A stretch of 21,553 bases of DNA from Hungatella sp. UBA5385 (GCA_002409995.1 DHOR01000029.1:1-21553); one strand, 5' to 3'; shown: positions 1 through 7,719, numbered from the stretch's first letter. Translations and numbers: made by a program. The notes: generated by a model from the sequence alone, not told the origin.

Positions 1-45
1 CAAGAGGGGTTCGACCCTTTGATACAAAGGGTCGAACCCCTCTTG
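1..45. repeat. Perfect palindrome, copy 1; possible terminator of the GNAT gene
   Basis: Two 21-nt arms (1-21 and 25-45) are exact reverse complements around a 3-nt loop. The inner 16 nt of each arm (GGGGTTCGACCCTTTG) are identical to those of the palindrome at 10670-10728. It lies 4 nt past the stop codon of the leftward acetyltransferase gene. Read in that gene's direction the loop is TAT, as in copy 2 relative to its own upstream gene. The arms may extend beyond the window start. A terminator role is inferred from position; no clear T-tract is visible on this side. Confidence 0.85.
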
Positions 46-49
46 TAAA

Positions 50-847
50 TTAATAGAGATAATAAGCCAGACTTTCTGTTATATAAAACCCAGCCCTCTG
101 ATACAAAGCCATTGCAGCCATATTATCACTGGAAACCTGAAGAAGCACAGTTCCATTTTTTCTAAGCTCATACAGTTTGAAAAGCATAAGTTTAAAACAT
201 TCTGTCCCCAATCCCTTCCCTCGCAGTTCAGGAAGAATCTCAAAATGATAAAAGTAAATTTGCGAATCCCTGAAGGATAGCTGACAGGAGCCTACTGGGA
301 TTCCGTTTCGTTTAAAAATATACTTTGAATTCTTATTCTCGCTCTTATTATTAAGATTCTTATTCTCATTCTGATTGTCCCATTGTTCCGGACTTAATGT
401 GACCTTAGAATCGGAAGAAGAGAAGGAGGATAAAAATGGCGAAGTTGACAAAGATGACAATTCAAGCTCCATCATATACTCCTCATACCACAGCTCCGCC
501 TCCAGAGCCTCCATCACTTTTACAGAATCCCCGCAGGAGGCATCAACTGTAAATATAATATCCTTTTCATCAGCTTCCTCTTCCATTTCCTGAAGTAGGC
601 TGGAAAAATAACCCTGCTGTCTGTGAGAGGGCCTTGTGAAGGCACTGCATTCCACAGAATCATTTTCATCAGAAAATGCTGAAAGTGCGGATAAGAGCAC
701 ATCTTCGTCGTATAATAGGAAATAGACAGTCTGGTCTTCTATGGGAAATGAGAGCTTGGTTTTATCGTGCTGATTGCAGTCTGCACATAGCTTATTTATA
801 TCGGAATACTGGGCATCGCTTAAGGTTTTTGTACGGATAAGGTCCAT
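50..847 (-). CDS. Tandem GNAT-family N-acetyltransferase
   Basis: A 265-residue soluble protein with two GNAT-like halves. The C-terminal half (about 176-265) carries the acetyl-CoA pyrophosphate-binding motif PELRGKGLG at 206-214 and the typical helix NMAAMALYQRAGFY at 242-255. The N-terminal half (about 1-130) has a weaker copy, RPSHRQQGYFSSLL, at 72-85, so it may be a degenerate domain. Between them (131-175) lies a low-complexity Ser/Asn/Lys-rich linker with ENKN repeated at 161-164 and 170-173. GNAT enzymes transfer acetyl from acetyl-CoA to amines; the substrate here cannot be read from sequence. The start is the ATG at 845-847, with an AGGGAG-type site about 8 nt upstream and a promoter at 876-905. 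It is transcribed away from pepF and ends at a palindrome. Confidence 0.85.
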   Translation of the reverse strand: MDLIRTKTLSDAQYSDINKLCADCNQHDKTKLSFPIEDQTVYFLLYDEDVLLSALSAFSDENDSVECSAFTRPSHRQQGYFSSLLQEMEEEADEKDIIFTVDASCGDSVKVMEALEAELWYEEYMMELELSSLSTSPFLSSFSSSDSKVTLSPEQWDNQNENKNLNNKSENKNSKYIFKRNGIPVGSCQLSFRDSQIYFYHFEILPELRGKGLGTECFKLMLFKLYELRKNGTVLLQVSSDNMAAMALYQRAGFYITESLAYYLY

Positions 848-875
848 GTTTTTACTCCCTGATTCTTTTTCGTAT

Positions 876-905
876 AGTATAGTACAAGAAATAAGGTGAT
901 TTCAA
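876..905 (-). promoter_or_regulatory. Predicted sigma-A promoter of the GNAT gene
   Basis: On the minus strand TTGAAA (900-905) and TATACT (876-881) are separated by 18 bp, about 30 nt ahead of the start codon. This is a sequence match only. Confidence 0.55.
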
Positions 906-936
906 CTGAATATTTTCCATATTGCTGATTGTTTCT

Positions 937-966
937 TTGAAATATGGGTGATAGAATAAATATAGT
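937..966 (+). promoter_or_regulatory. Predicted sigma-A promoter of pepF
   Basis: TTGAAA (937-942) and TATAGT (961-966) are spaced 18 bp. The expected transcription start is near 973, just before the Shine-Dalgarno sequence at 977-982, giving a leader of only about 15 nt. The in-frame ATG at 944 falls between the two hexamers and would not be in this transcript. Confidence 0.55.
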
Positions 967-976
967 GAAAGCATTT

Positions 977-982
977 GGAGGG
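977..982 (+). promoter_or_regulatory. Ribosome binding site deciding the pepF start
   Basis: GGAGGG lies 6 nt before the TTG at 989. No comparable site precedes the upstream in-frame ATG at 944, so this site favours initiation at TTG. Confidence 0.7.
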
Positions 983-988
983 ATAACA

Positions 989-2770
989 TTGAAAAAGAGA
1001 GAAGAAATACCGGTTTGTGATACCTGGAACATGGCAGATATTCTGCCTTCTGATAAGGCCTGGGAAGAGCTGTTTCAGGAAACAGAGCAGGAGCTTTCTG
1101 GTTATAAACAATATGAAGGACATCTGGCTGAATCAGGCGAGATGTTATTAGCTTGTTTTCAGTTTGATGAGGCCGTATCTTTAAAAATAGAAACATTGTT
1201 TGTTTATGGCAGACAAAAATCTGATGAAGATACAGGCAATGCCAAATATCAGAACTACGCATCCAGAGTTCAGACACTGTCCTATGAGGCAGCAGGTCTG
1301 TCCGCTTTTATAGTTCCTGAGATTCTGGCTATGGATGATGAGCTGCTTGCAATTTATAGAGAATCAGTTCCTGAGCTAAAGCGATATGCTCGAAGCCTTG
1401 AAATCATAGAAAAGAAAAAGGCCCATACTCTAACTCCTGAGATGGAGGAATTTCTTGCCCTGTCTTTACAGGCAACACAGAGCTCGTCCAATATTTTTAA
1501 TATGTTTAATAATGCAGATGTCCGCTTCCCTGATATTAAAAACAGCAAGGGAGAGACTCTTTCTGTGACTCACGGAACCTACATCAACCATTTAGAGAGC
1601 AGTGACAGAGAGGTGAGAAGGGCAGCATTTGAATCTCTGTATAGTGTATACAGTCAGTTCTCTAATACACTGGCTGCCACCTTTTATGCAAATGTGAAGC
1701 AGGCTGCATTTTATGCAAAGGCAAGAAAATATCCTTCCAGCCGAACTTATTATCTGGCAGAGAATGAGATTCCTGAAAATGTTTATGACAATCTGATTGA
1801 AACAGTTCACAACGGACTGTCAAGCCTTCATGAATATGTTTCAGTAAGAAAGAAAGCCCTGAATCTTCCTGAGATTCATATGTATGACTTATATACACCT
1901 ATTGTTCCTAAAGATGATCATAAAATACCTTTTGAAGAGGCTAAGAACATGGTTCTGGAAGGGTTGGCACCTTTGGGAGAGGAATATATATCCCTGCTGA
2001 AAGAGGGATTTGATAATCGCTGGATCGATGTATATGAGAATCAGGGAAAACGCAGCGGAGCTTATTCCTGGGGAGTGTATGGGATTCATCCTTATGTTCT
2101 CTTAAACTACAGCGGTTCTTTAGACAGCGTTTTTACACTGGCTCATGAGATGGGACATTCCCTTCACTCCTGGTATTCAGATAAAAACCAGAACTATGTT
2201 GATGCCGGATATAAGATATTCGTGGCAGAGGTTGCATCAACCTGTAATGAAGCACTGCTGATCCGCCATATGCTTAATACTACAACAGATCAGGCGGAGA
2301 GAGCTTATCTGTTGAACCATTTTATGGAAAGCTTCCGGGGCACTTTGTTCAGACAGACCATGTTTGCGGAATTTGAGGCAATGGCACATCACATGGCGCA
2401 GGAGGGAGAAGTGCTTAACAGCCAGACTCTCTGCAGTGTTTATCATAAGCTTAATGAAGAGTATTTTGGGCCTGAAATGACTGTGGATTCCCAGATTGAT
2501 TATGAGTGGGCAAGAATTCCTCATTTCTATACGCCATTTTACGTATATCAGTATGCAACAGGATTTTCTGCAGCAATAGCCATCAGCAGCAGAATTCTGG
2601 CAGGTGATGAGGAAACGAAAAAAGGATACTTTAAGTTTTTAAGCGGTGGTAATTCCATGCCGCCTATTGAACTGCTTAAGCTTTGTGGTGTGGATATGTC
2701 CACTGCCAAGCCGGTGGAAGAGGCACTTGCAGTATTTAAGGAGATTTTAGAGGAATTTAAGGGGTTATAA
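989..2770 (+). CDS. pepF: Oligoendopeptidase F (M3B zinc metallopeptidase)
   Basis: A cytoplasmic zinc oligopeptidase expected to cut peptides released by larger proteases or taken up by peptide transporters. With the TTG start it has 593 residues, close to the roughly 600 usual for PepF, and begins MKKREEIPVCDTWNMADI, matching the family's conserved N-terminal pattern. The zinc site is HEMGH at 386-390 (zinc ligands H386 and H390, catalytic E387), with the probable third ligand E414 in AEVASTCNE. No signal peptide or membrane span is seen. A 45-nt upstream extension to the ATG at 944 is open, but it lacks a ribosome site and overlaps the promoter. The nitroreductase gene follows after 27 nt and is probably cotranscribed. 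Confidence 0.93.
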   Translation: MKKREEIPVCDTWNMADILPSDKAWEELFQETEQELSGYKQYEGHLAESGEMLLACFQFDEAVSLKIETLFVYGRQKSDEDTGNAKYQNYASRVQTLSYEAAGLSAFIVPEILAMDDELLAIYRESVPELKRYARSLEIIEKKKAHTLTPEMEEFLALSLQATQSSSNIFNMFNNADVRFPDIKNSKGETLSVTHGTYINHLESSDREVRRAAFESLYSVYSQFSNTLAATFYANVKQAAFYAKARKYPSSRTYYLAENEIPENVYDNLIETVHNGLSSLHEYVSVRKKALNLPEIHMYDLYTPIVPKDDHKIPFEEAKNMVLEGLAPLGEEYISLLKEGFDNRWIDVYENQGKRSGAYSWGVYGIHPYVLLNYSGSLDSVFTLAHEMGHSLHSWYSDKNQNYVDAGYKIFVAEVASTCNEALLIRHMLNTTTDQAERAYLLNHFMESFRGTLFRQTMFAEFEAMAHHMAQEGEVLNSQTLCSVYHKLNEEYFGPEMTVDSQIDYEWARIPHFYTPFYVYQYATGFSAAIAISSRILAGDEETKKGYFKFLSGGNSMPPIELLKLCGVDMSTAKPVEEALAVFKEILEEFKGL

Positions 2771-2797
2771 TGTAAAATCAGGAAAAGGGGAAAAGGT

Positions 2798-3562
2798 ATG
2801 AATCTTTATCAGATGATCTATAAAAGAAGATCCATAAGAAAGTATAAAAATGAACAGATTTCTGATCAGCTTTTAACAGATATTATGTTCCTGGCTGACC
2901 ATGTTACACGGCTTTATCCGGATATTAATATCAAGCTGGAGATTAAAGAAAATTTTAAAAAGCAGCTTTCGATCAAGGGTTTATGGAAGGTAGATGCACC
3001 TTATTACCTGGTGTTTTATTCAGAGGAGAAGGAAGGCTGTCTCATTAATGCAGGTTATGTTTTGGAGCCGGTTTTGCTTTATATGACAGGCAAGGGACTG
3101 GGGACCTGTTATGTAGGCGGTTCCAGATTTAAGCTGGAAGGTCATGAGGGGATGAAAATGGTCATTGCAGTAGCTTTTGGTTATCCTAAGAATCTGCTGT
3201 ACCGTGATCCTGCTACAGCCAAACGTCTTCCTCTTAAGGAACTGTGTATATATAAGGAAGATATAGGCGAAAACATGAAAAATATCTTAAAGGCAGTGAG
3301 ACTGGCCCCTTCTGCCATGAATACACAGCCATGGCGGTTTATAGTCTATCATGACAGGATTTATATCTTTTCCTGCCGTGAATTTCTGCCTTCCCAATCT
3401 ATAGCAGCCATGAGGGAGGTCAGCATGGGGATTATGATGTCTCACCTTTCTGTGGCAGCAGAAGAAATGTGGGTTAATTTAAAAATCGAAGTGGAAGAGC
3501 AGATGGTGAAAAAGCATTATAAAAGCGGTGCTTATGTTGCAACTGCATTTCTGGCTGAATAA
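2798..3562 (+). CDS. Nitroreductase-family flavoprotein (TM1586-like)
   Basis: A 254-residue soluble protein resembling the putative TM nitroreductase family, in which two nitroreductase-type segments occur in one chain. The first segment starts with the FMN-phosphate-binding pattern RRSIRKY at 10-16. The second contains RLAPSAMNTQPWRF at 168-181, the classic flavin-contacting motif. Members are expected to bind FMN and use NAD(P)H, but physiological substrates are mostly unknown. It sits 27 nt after pepF behind a purine-rich AGGGGAAAAGG site, without its own visible promoter, and ends 2 nt before a strong bidirectional terminator. Confidence 0.83.
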   Translation: MNLYQMIYKRRSIRKYKNEQISDQLLTDIMFLADHVTRLYPDINIKLEIKENFKKQLSIKGLWKVDAPYYLVFYSEEKEGCLINAGYVLEPVLLYMTGKGLGTCYVGGSRFKLEGHEGMKMVIAVAFGYPKNLLYRDPATAKRLPLKELCIYKEDIGENMKNILKAVRLAPSAMNTQPWRFIVYHDRIYIFSCREFLPSQSIAAMREVSMGIMMSHLSVAAEEMWVNLKIEVEEQMVKKHYKSGAYVATAFLAE

Positions 3563-3564
3563 AT

Positions 3565-3608
3565 TAAAAATGGAGAAGAGATCATCATGAATCTCTTCTC
3601 CATTTTTA
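3565..3608. terminator. Bidirectional intrinsic terminator
   Basis: Two 18-nt arms (3565-3582 and 3591-3608) are perfectly complementary around an 8-nt loop. The stem core is GGAGAAGAGAT, and the outer pairs supply A and T runs on both sides. It lies between the convergent stop codons of the nitroreductase gene and hsp20, so it can serve both. Confidence 0.9.
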
Positions 3609-3617
3609 TTTATTCAA

Positions 3618-4034
3618 TTATTCAATAGTAATGGAATGACTTTCGTCTAACAGCTTGGGTGCTTCCTTAGGAAAGCTCAGCTTTAATATACCATTGTCAA
3701 AGGAAGCCTTAATATCCTCCTGTCTCAGCTTAGTTCCCACATAAAAGCTTCTCTTACAGGAACCGCTGTAACGTTCCTTGCGGATAAAGTTCTTCTTTTC
3801 ATCGGTCTCTTCTTTGGAGGACTTCATCTCTGCAAATACTGTTAAATAGCCATCTTTTAACTCAGCCCGTACATCCTCTTTCTTATATCCCGGAAGCTCC
3901 ATATCAATGACATAATTGGTTCCATCGTCTTCAATATCGGTTTTCATAAGAGTTTGACGGCTCTGAATGGAATTTGTGAAAAATGGATCATTAAAAAAAT
4001 CGTCAAATAAATTGTTTCTCCTTGCTAATAACAT
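3618..4034 (-). CDS. Small heat-shock protein, Hsp20/alpha-crystallin family
   Basis: A 138-residue ATP-independent holdase chaperone that binds unfolding proteins in the cytoplasm. The short N-terminal arm is rich in Phe and Asp (FDDFFNDPFF, 10-19). The alpha-crystallin domain spans about 30-125, including DMELPGYKKEDV (44-55) and the closing strand FDNGILKLSFPK (112-123). It ends with an acidic I-x-I-like tail, SITIE. The start chosen is the ATG at 4032-4034 because AAGGAGG lies 7 nt upstream; an in-frame ATG 27 nt further out has no such site. Expression should be heat-inducible through the CIRCE operator over its promoter. Confidence 0.95.
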   Translation of the reverse strand: MLLARRNNLFDDFFNDPFFTNSIQSRQTLMKTDIEDDGTNYVIDMELPGYKKEDVRAELKDGYLTVFAEMKSSKEETDEKKNFIRKERYSGSCKRSFYVGTKLRQEDIKASFDNGILKLSFPKEAPKLLDESHSITIE

Positions 4035-4041
4035 AGGGGTT

Positions 4042-4048
4042 CCTCCTT
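4042..4048 (-). promoter_or_regulatory. Ribosome binding site deciding the hsp20 start
   Basis: A full AAGGAGG on the minus strand lies 7 nt before the ATG at 4034. It supports the 138-residue product rather than a 147-residue one. Confidence 0.8.
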
Positions 4049-4094
4049 TTTTATCTTGCACCTTTTTTTAAGGTTGTTTGCTTGTTCTATATGT

Positions 4095-4123
4095 ACTATA
4101 ACACGTCTTGTTAGCACTGTCAA
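4095..4123 (-). promoter_or_regulatory. Strong sigma-A promoter of hsp20
   Basis: On the minus strand a perfect TTGACA (4118-4123) and TATAGT (4095-4100) are separated by exactly 17 bp. The -35 box lies inside the CIRCE operator, so a bound repressor would block RNA polymerase directly. The leader would be roughly 54 nt. Confidence 0.8.
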
Positions 4124-4137
4124 GAGGTGAGTGCTAA
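4111..4137. promoter_or_regulatory. CIRCE operator (HrcA binding site)
   Basis: The 9-9-9 inverted repeat reads TTAGCACTG, nine bases, GAGTGCTAA. It matches the CIRCE consensus TTAGCACTC-N9-GAGTGCTAA with a single mismatch in the left arm. HrcA binding to CIRCE is well established for groE and dnaK operons; control of this hsp20 gene is inferred from its position over the promoter. Confidence 0.92.
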
Positions 4138-4174
4138 TTTTTTAAAGGCAGGTTTTTAGAAGCTTGTAAAGTGC

Positions 4175-4203
4175 TTGAAACCAGTACCTACTTATGATAA
4201 AAT
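4175..4203 (+). promoter_or_regulatory. Predicted promoter of the pyr operon
   Basis: TTGAAA (4175-4180) and TAAAAT (4198-4203) are spaced 17 bp. The leader would be about 40 nt, too short to hold a PyrR-type attenuator, and no terminator/antiterminator pair is visible before pyrF. Confidence 0.55.
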
Positions 4204-4251
4204 TGGTAAGATAGAGTAAAATGAGGATGAATTGAAACCAAGGAGGAAACC

Positions 4252-5169
4252 ATGATCAATCAGTTAGTGGAGAAAATTCAGAAGACAAAGGCACCTATTT
4301 GCGTAGGTCTGGACCCCATGTTAAGCTATATTCCAGAACATGTGACCAGTAAAGCATTTGAAGAATTCGGAGAGACTTTAGAGGGAGCTGCAGAGGCGAT
4401 CTGGCAGTTTAATAAAGAGATTATCGATCATGTTTATGACTTAATACCATCTGTAAAGCCACAGATTGCCATGTATGAGCAGTTTGGCATTGAAGGCTTA
4501 CAGGCTTATGTAAAAACTGTTAAATATTGTCAGGACAAGGGGCTGTTAGTCATTGGAGATGCCAAGAGAGGTGATATCGGCTCTACATCAGCAGCATATG
4601 CTACTGCCCATCTTGGACATGTTAAAGTTGGAAGCCGGAGCTTATCCGGATTTGGAACTGATTTTCTTACTGTGAATCCTTACCTTGGAACTGATGGAGT
4701 GAAACCATTTGTAGATGTGTGCAAGGCTGAAGACAAAGGTCTGTTTGTGCTGGTTAAGACTTCCAATCCCTCCAGCGGTGAATTCCAGGATCAGCTGATC
4801 AATGGAAGACCTCTCTATGAGCTGGTTGCAGAGAAGGTAGTGGAGTGGGGCGCAGACTGTATGGACGGAGAATACAGCAATGTAGGTGCAGTTGTGGGAG
4901 CTACATATCCTGAGATGAGCGAAATCCTGCGGAAGCTGATGCCAAGGACCTATTTCCTGGTGCCTGGATACGGCGCTCAGGGCGGTACAGCAGAGGACTT
5001 AAAGCACTGCTTCAACGAAGATGGACTTGGAGCTATTGTTAATTCCTCCAGAGGTATTATAGCTGCTTATAAGCAGGAGAAGTATGTAAAGTTTGGAGCA
5101 GAGCATTACGGTGAAGCTTCCAGACAGGCAGTGATTGATATGGTTGCAGATATTAACAGCGTTTTATAG
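4252..5169 (+). CDS. pyrF: Orotidine 5'-phosphate decarboxylase, type 2
   Basis: Catalyses the last step of UMP synthesis, decarboxylating OMP to UMP in the cytoplasm. At 305 residues it belongs to the long PyrF subfamily rather than the roughly 230-residue E. coli/Bacillus type. The substrate-binding PICVGLDP is at 15-22, and the catalytic Asp/Lys array is in DAKRGDIGST at 103-112. The phosphate-binding end is represented by VPGYGAQGG and the later NSSRGI. AAGGAGG at 4240-4246 precedes the ATG by 5 nt. It is the first gene of the operon, with pyrK 8 nt downstream. Confidence 0.97.
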   Translation: MINQLVEKIQKTKAPICVGLDPMLSYIPEHVTSKAFEEFGETLEGAAEAIWQFNKEIIDHVYDLIPSVKPQIAMYEQFGIEGLQAYVKTVKYCQDKGLLVIGDAKRGDIGSTSAAYATAHLGHVKVGSRSLSGFGTDFLTVNPYLGTDGVKPFVDVCKAEDKGLFVLVKTSNPSSGEFQDQLINGRPLYELVAEKVVEWGADCMDGEYSNVGAVVGATYPEMSEILRKLMPRTYFLVPGYGAQGGTAEDLKHCFNEDGLGAIVNSSRGIIAAYKQEKYVKFGAEHYGEASRQAVIDMVADINSVL

Positions 5170-5177
5170 GAGGCATC

Positions 5178-5954
5178 ATGGCACAGAAAAAAATATTAAC
5201 AAGGGTCGCCAGTCAGGAACAGCTGAGTGGTGATGTATTCAGCATGTGGATTGATGCGGCAGAGATGGCAGCAGAGGCAAGACCGGGACAGTTCCTCTCA
5301 CTTTATACAGGAGATGGATCTAAGCTGCTTCCACGTCCTATCAGCATTTGTGAAATAGATGGAGAAAATGGCCGTTTACGTCTTGTTTACCGTGTGGTAG
5401 GTGGAGGAACGGAAGAGTTTTCTCATTATAAGGCAGGAGATTCCATTGCTGTCATGGGACCTTTGGGGAATGGATTCCCTCTGGAAACAGGGACTGAGGG
5501 AAAAAAAGCATTTTTAATCGGCGGCGGTATTGGAATTCCACCTATGCTTCAGCTGGCTAAGGAGCTTACCTGTGAAGTGCAGGCTGTTCTGGGATATCGT
5601 GATCAGCTGTTTTTAAATGAAGACTTTGCTCCTTATGGAGAGGTTTATATAGCAACAGAAGATGGAAGTGCAGGAACTGAAGGCAATGTAATGGATGCAA
5701 TCAGGGAGAACAAACTGCAGGCTGATGTGATTTATGCCTGTGGTCCTACTCCTATGCTCCGTGCAATTAAGGCATATGCAGCAGAGAACCAGATCGAATG
5801 TTATCTCTCTCTGGAAGAGAAGATGGCGTGCGGAGTTGGGGCTTGTCTTGCCTGTGTCTGCAAAACCAAAGAGATTGATGAACATTCCCAGGTTCATAAC
5901 AAGCGTATATGCAAAGATGGGCCTGTATTCCCGGCAGAGGAGGTTGAACTGTGA
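5178..5954 (+). CDS. pyrK: Dihydroorotate dehydrogenase B, electron-transfer subunit
   Basis: The FAD and [2Fe-2S] subunit that passes electrons from dihydroorotate oxidation in PyrD to NAD+. It has 258 residues. The flavin-binding RPISICEI is at 53-60, the nucleotide-binding loop GGGIGIPPM at 115-123 and CGPTPMLRA at 188-196. The iron-sulfur ligands are C218, C223, C226 and C245 (C-x4-C-x2-C-x18-C). GGAGG sits a few nt before the ATG, immediately after the pyrF stop. Its stop codon overlaps the pyrD start, which is usual for two subunits made in equal amounts. Confidence 0.96.
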   Translation: MAQKKILTRVASQEQLSGDVFSMWIDAAEMAAEARPGQFLSLYTGDGSKLLPRPISICEIDGENGRLRLVYRVVGGGTEEFSHYKAGDSIAVMGPLGNGFPLETGTEGKKAFLIGGGIGIPPMLQLAKELTCEVQAVLGYRDQLFLNEDFAPYGEVYIATEDGSAGTEGNVMDAIRENKLQADVIYACGPTPMLRAIKAYAAENQIECYLSLEEKMACGVGACLACVCKTKEIDEHSQVHNKRICKDGPVFPAEEVEL

Positions 5955-6856
5955 TGAATCTGAAAGTAAATCTGGCGGGTGTGGAGCTTAAAAACCCGGT
6001 GATGACAGCCTCCGGCACCTTTGGTTCCGGTACAGAATACAGTGAATTTGTGGATTTAAACAATCTGGGTGCAGTTGTTACAAAGGGTGTTGCCAATGTG
6101 CCCTGGACCGGTAATCCAACTCCCAGAATTGCAGAAACCTATGGGGGAATGATCAATGCCATCGGGCTGCAGAATCCTGGAATGGAGGTATTTATAAAGC
6201 GTGATATCCCATTCTTAAAGCAGTATGATACTAAGATTATTGTCAATGTCTGTGGAAGAACCACGGAAGATTATATAGAAGTGGTGGAACGTCTGGCAGA
6301 TGAGCCTGTGGATATGCTGGAGATCAATATTTCCTGCCCCAATGTAAAGGAAGGCGGCATTGCTTTTGGACAGGACCCAAGGTCTGTAGAAGCCATTACC
6401 AGAGAAGTGAAGAAGTATGCAAAGCAGCCTGTGATTATGAAGCTGAGCCCTAATGTGACAGATATTACAGTTATGGCAAAGGCAGCAGAGGCAGGCGGCG
6501 CTGATGTGCTGTCTATGATCAACACTTTGACAGGTATGAAGATTGATGTAAACCGGAGAGCATTTGCGGTAGCTAATAAAACAGGCGGATTATCAGGACC
6601 TGCCATTAAGCCGGTTGCAGTGCGTATGGTATATCAGGCAGCTAATGCGGTTAAGATTCCTATTATAGGAATGGGCGGCATTGCAAATGCAGAGGATGCC
6701 CTGGAATTTATATTGGCAGGAGCAACTGCTGTTTCTGTTGGAACCGCTAATTTCTATAATCCATATGCAACTGAGGAAGTGGTAAAGGGTATTGAAGAGT
6801 ATATGGAGAAGTTCAATGTAACAGATATCCATGAGCTGATCGGTGCCGTAAAATAG
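5954..6856 (+). CDS. pyrD: Dihydroorotate dehydrogenase, class 1B catalytic subunit
   Basis: FMN enzyme oxidising dihydroorotate to orotate in the cytoplasm together with PyrK. The product is 300 residues. The FMN/substrate region is MTASGTFG near the N-terminus, and the active-site cysteine characteristic of class 1 enzymes is C128 in INISCPNV. The phosphate-binding C-terminal loops IIGMGGI and SVGTANF are present. The start overlaps the pyrK stop: a GTG at 5951 and an ATG at 5954 are adjacent and in frame, 7 and 10 nt after GAGGAGG. I chose ATG, but GTG would add only one residue. Confidence 0.96.
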   Translation: MNLKVNLAGVELKNPVMTASGTFGSGTEYSEFVDLNNLGAVVTKGVANVPWTGNPTPRIAETYGGMINAIGLQNPGMEVFIKRDIPFLKQYDTKIIVNVCGRTTEDYIEVVERLADEPVDMLEINISCPNVKEGGIAFGQDPRSVEAITREVKKYAKQPVIMKLSPNVTDITVMAKAAEAGGADVLSMINTLTGMKIDVNRRAFAVANKTGGLSGPAIKPVAVRMVYQAANAVKIPIIGMGGIANAEDALEFILAGATAVSVGTANFYNPYATEEVVKGIEEYMEKFNVTDIHELIGAVK

Positions 6857-6882
6857 ACGGATAGAGAAGAAAGGAAAAAGGG

Positions 6883-7557
6883 ATGGAACAGTATAAACAG
6901 GAATTTATTGAATTTATGGTGGACAGCAATGTCTTAAAATTTGGAGAGTTTACATTAAAAAGCGGAAGAAAATCTCCTTTCTTTATGAATGCCGGTTCCT
7001 ATGTAACAGGATATCAGCTTAAGAAGCTGGGGGAATATTATGCCAAGGCCATTCATGATAATTTCGGAGATGACTTTGATGTGTTGTTTGGACCTGCTTA
7101 TAAGGGAATTCCTCTAAGCGTAACCACTGCCATTGCTTTCCATGAATTATATGGAAAAGAGATCAAATACTGCTCCAACAGAAAAGAGGAGAAGGATCAC
7201 GGAGATGCAGGAATTTTACTGGGAAGTCCGATTAAAGATGGTGACAGAGTGGTGATTATCGAAGATGTTACTACATCTGGTAAATCCATAGAAGAGACAT
7301 TTCCAATTATTCAGGCACAGGGAAAGGTAGAGATTCTTGGTCTTATGGTATCCTTAAACCGTATGGAAAAGGGAAAAGGAGATCAGAGTGCTCTTGATGA
7401 AATTCGTGAAAAGTATGGTTTCGAGGCAAAGGCAATTGTAACAATGGCAGAAGTAATTGAACATCTGCATAACAAGGAGTACAATGGTAATGTTATCATT
7501 GATGATACCTTAAAGGCAGCAATTGATGAATATTATAAAGTCTATGGCGTAAAATAA
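6883..7557 (+). CDS. pyrE: Orotate phosphoribosyltransferase
   Basis: Joins orotate to PRPP to make OMP, which PyrF then decarboxylates. It has 224 residues. The PRPP-binding signature VVIIEDVTTSGKS is at 123-135, and the flexible catalytic loop RKEEKDHGD is at 100-108. Early conserved residues FTLKSGRKSPFF (23-34) match the family. It lies 26 nt after pyrD behind an AAAGGAAAAAGG-type site and has no promoter of its own. It is followed 12 nt later by a small membrane-protein gene in the same operon. Confidence 0.96.
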   Translation: MEQYKQEFIEFMVDSNVLKFGEFTLKSGRKSPFFMNAGSYVTGYQLKKLGEYYAKAIHDNFGDDFDVLFGPAYKGIPLSVTTAIAFHELYGKEIKYCSNRKEEKDHGDAGILLGSPIKDGDRVVIIEDVTTSGKSIEETFPIIQAQGKVEILGLMVSLNRMEKGKGDQSALDEIREKYGFEAKAIVTMAEVIEHLHNKEYNGNVIIDDTLKAAIDEYYKVYGVK

Positions 7558-7569
7558 GGAGAGCTGATT

Positions 7570-7719
7570 ATGGAGAAGATTTACAAGACAATGAAAAATA
7601 CAGGTACAATGAACATTGTGCTGGGGATTATAATAACTGTTGCAGGCTTAACTGTAGGTATCATGTCAATTGTAAATGGAGCAGTTCTGCTGAAGAAAAA
7701 ATCTCAAATTATATTTTAA
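7570..7719 (+). CDS. Small single-span membrane protein at the end of the pyr operon
   Basis: A 49-codon ORF (MEKIYKTMKNTGTMNIVLGI at the start) with an AAGGAGAG site 6 nt before its ATG, directly after pyrE. Residues about 13-41 are hydrophobic (INIVLGIIITVAGLTVGIM-like core), flanked by basic residues on both sides (K3, K6, K9 and K42-K44). This is consistent with one transmembrane helix or a short hairpin. It ends before the operon terminator at 7752-7790. I do not recognise a named family and assign no function. The ribosome site, position and composition argue for a real gene. Confidence 0.72.
   Translation: MEKIYKTMKNTGTMNIVLGIIITVAGLTVGIMSIVNGAVLLKKKSQIIF

Noticed and set aside
1..45. 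tRNA T-arm-like GGTTCGA motif in the palindrome
   Set aside because: No cloverleaf or acceptor stem can be drawn around it, and the same motif at 10670-10728 also lacks one. It is part of a perfect inverted repeat.
852..1277. Leftward open frames across the pepF 5' end
   Set aside because: They overlap the well-supported pepF N-terminus and the divergent promoter region, with no family resemblance.
4204..4251. PyrR attenuator before pyrF
   Set aside because: The leader is about 40 nt with no hairpin pair or T-tract.
5202..5209. AAGGGTCG inside pyrK as a single half-copy of the palindrome core
   Set aside because: Only 8 nt match and the sequence then diverges; expected by chance.
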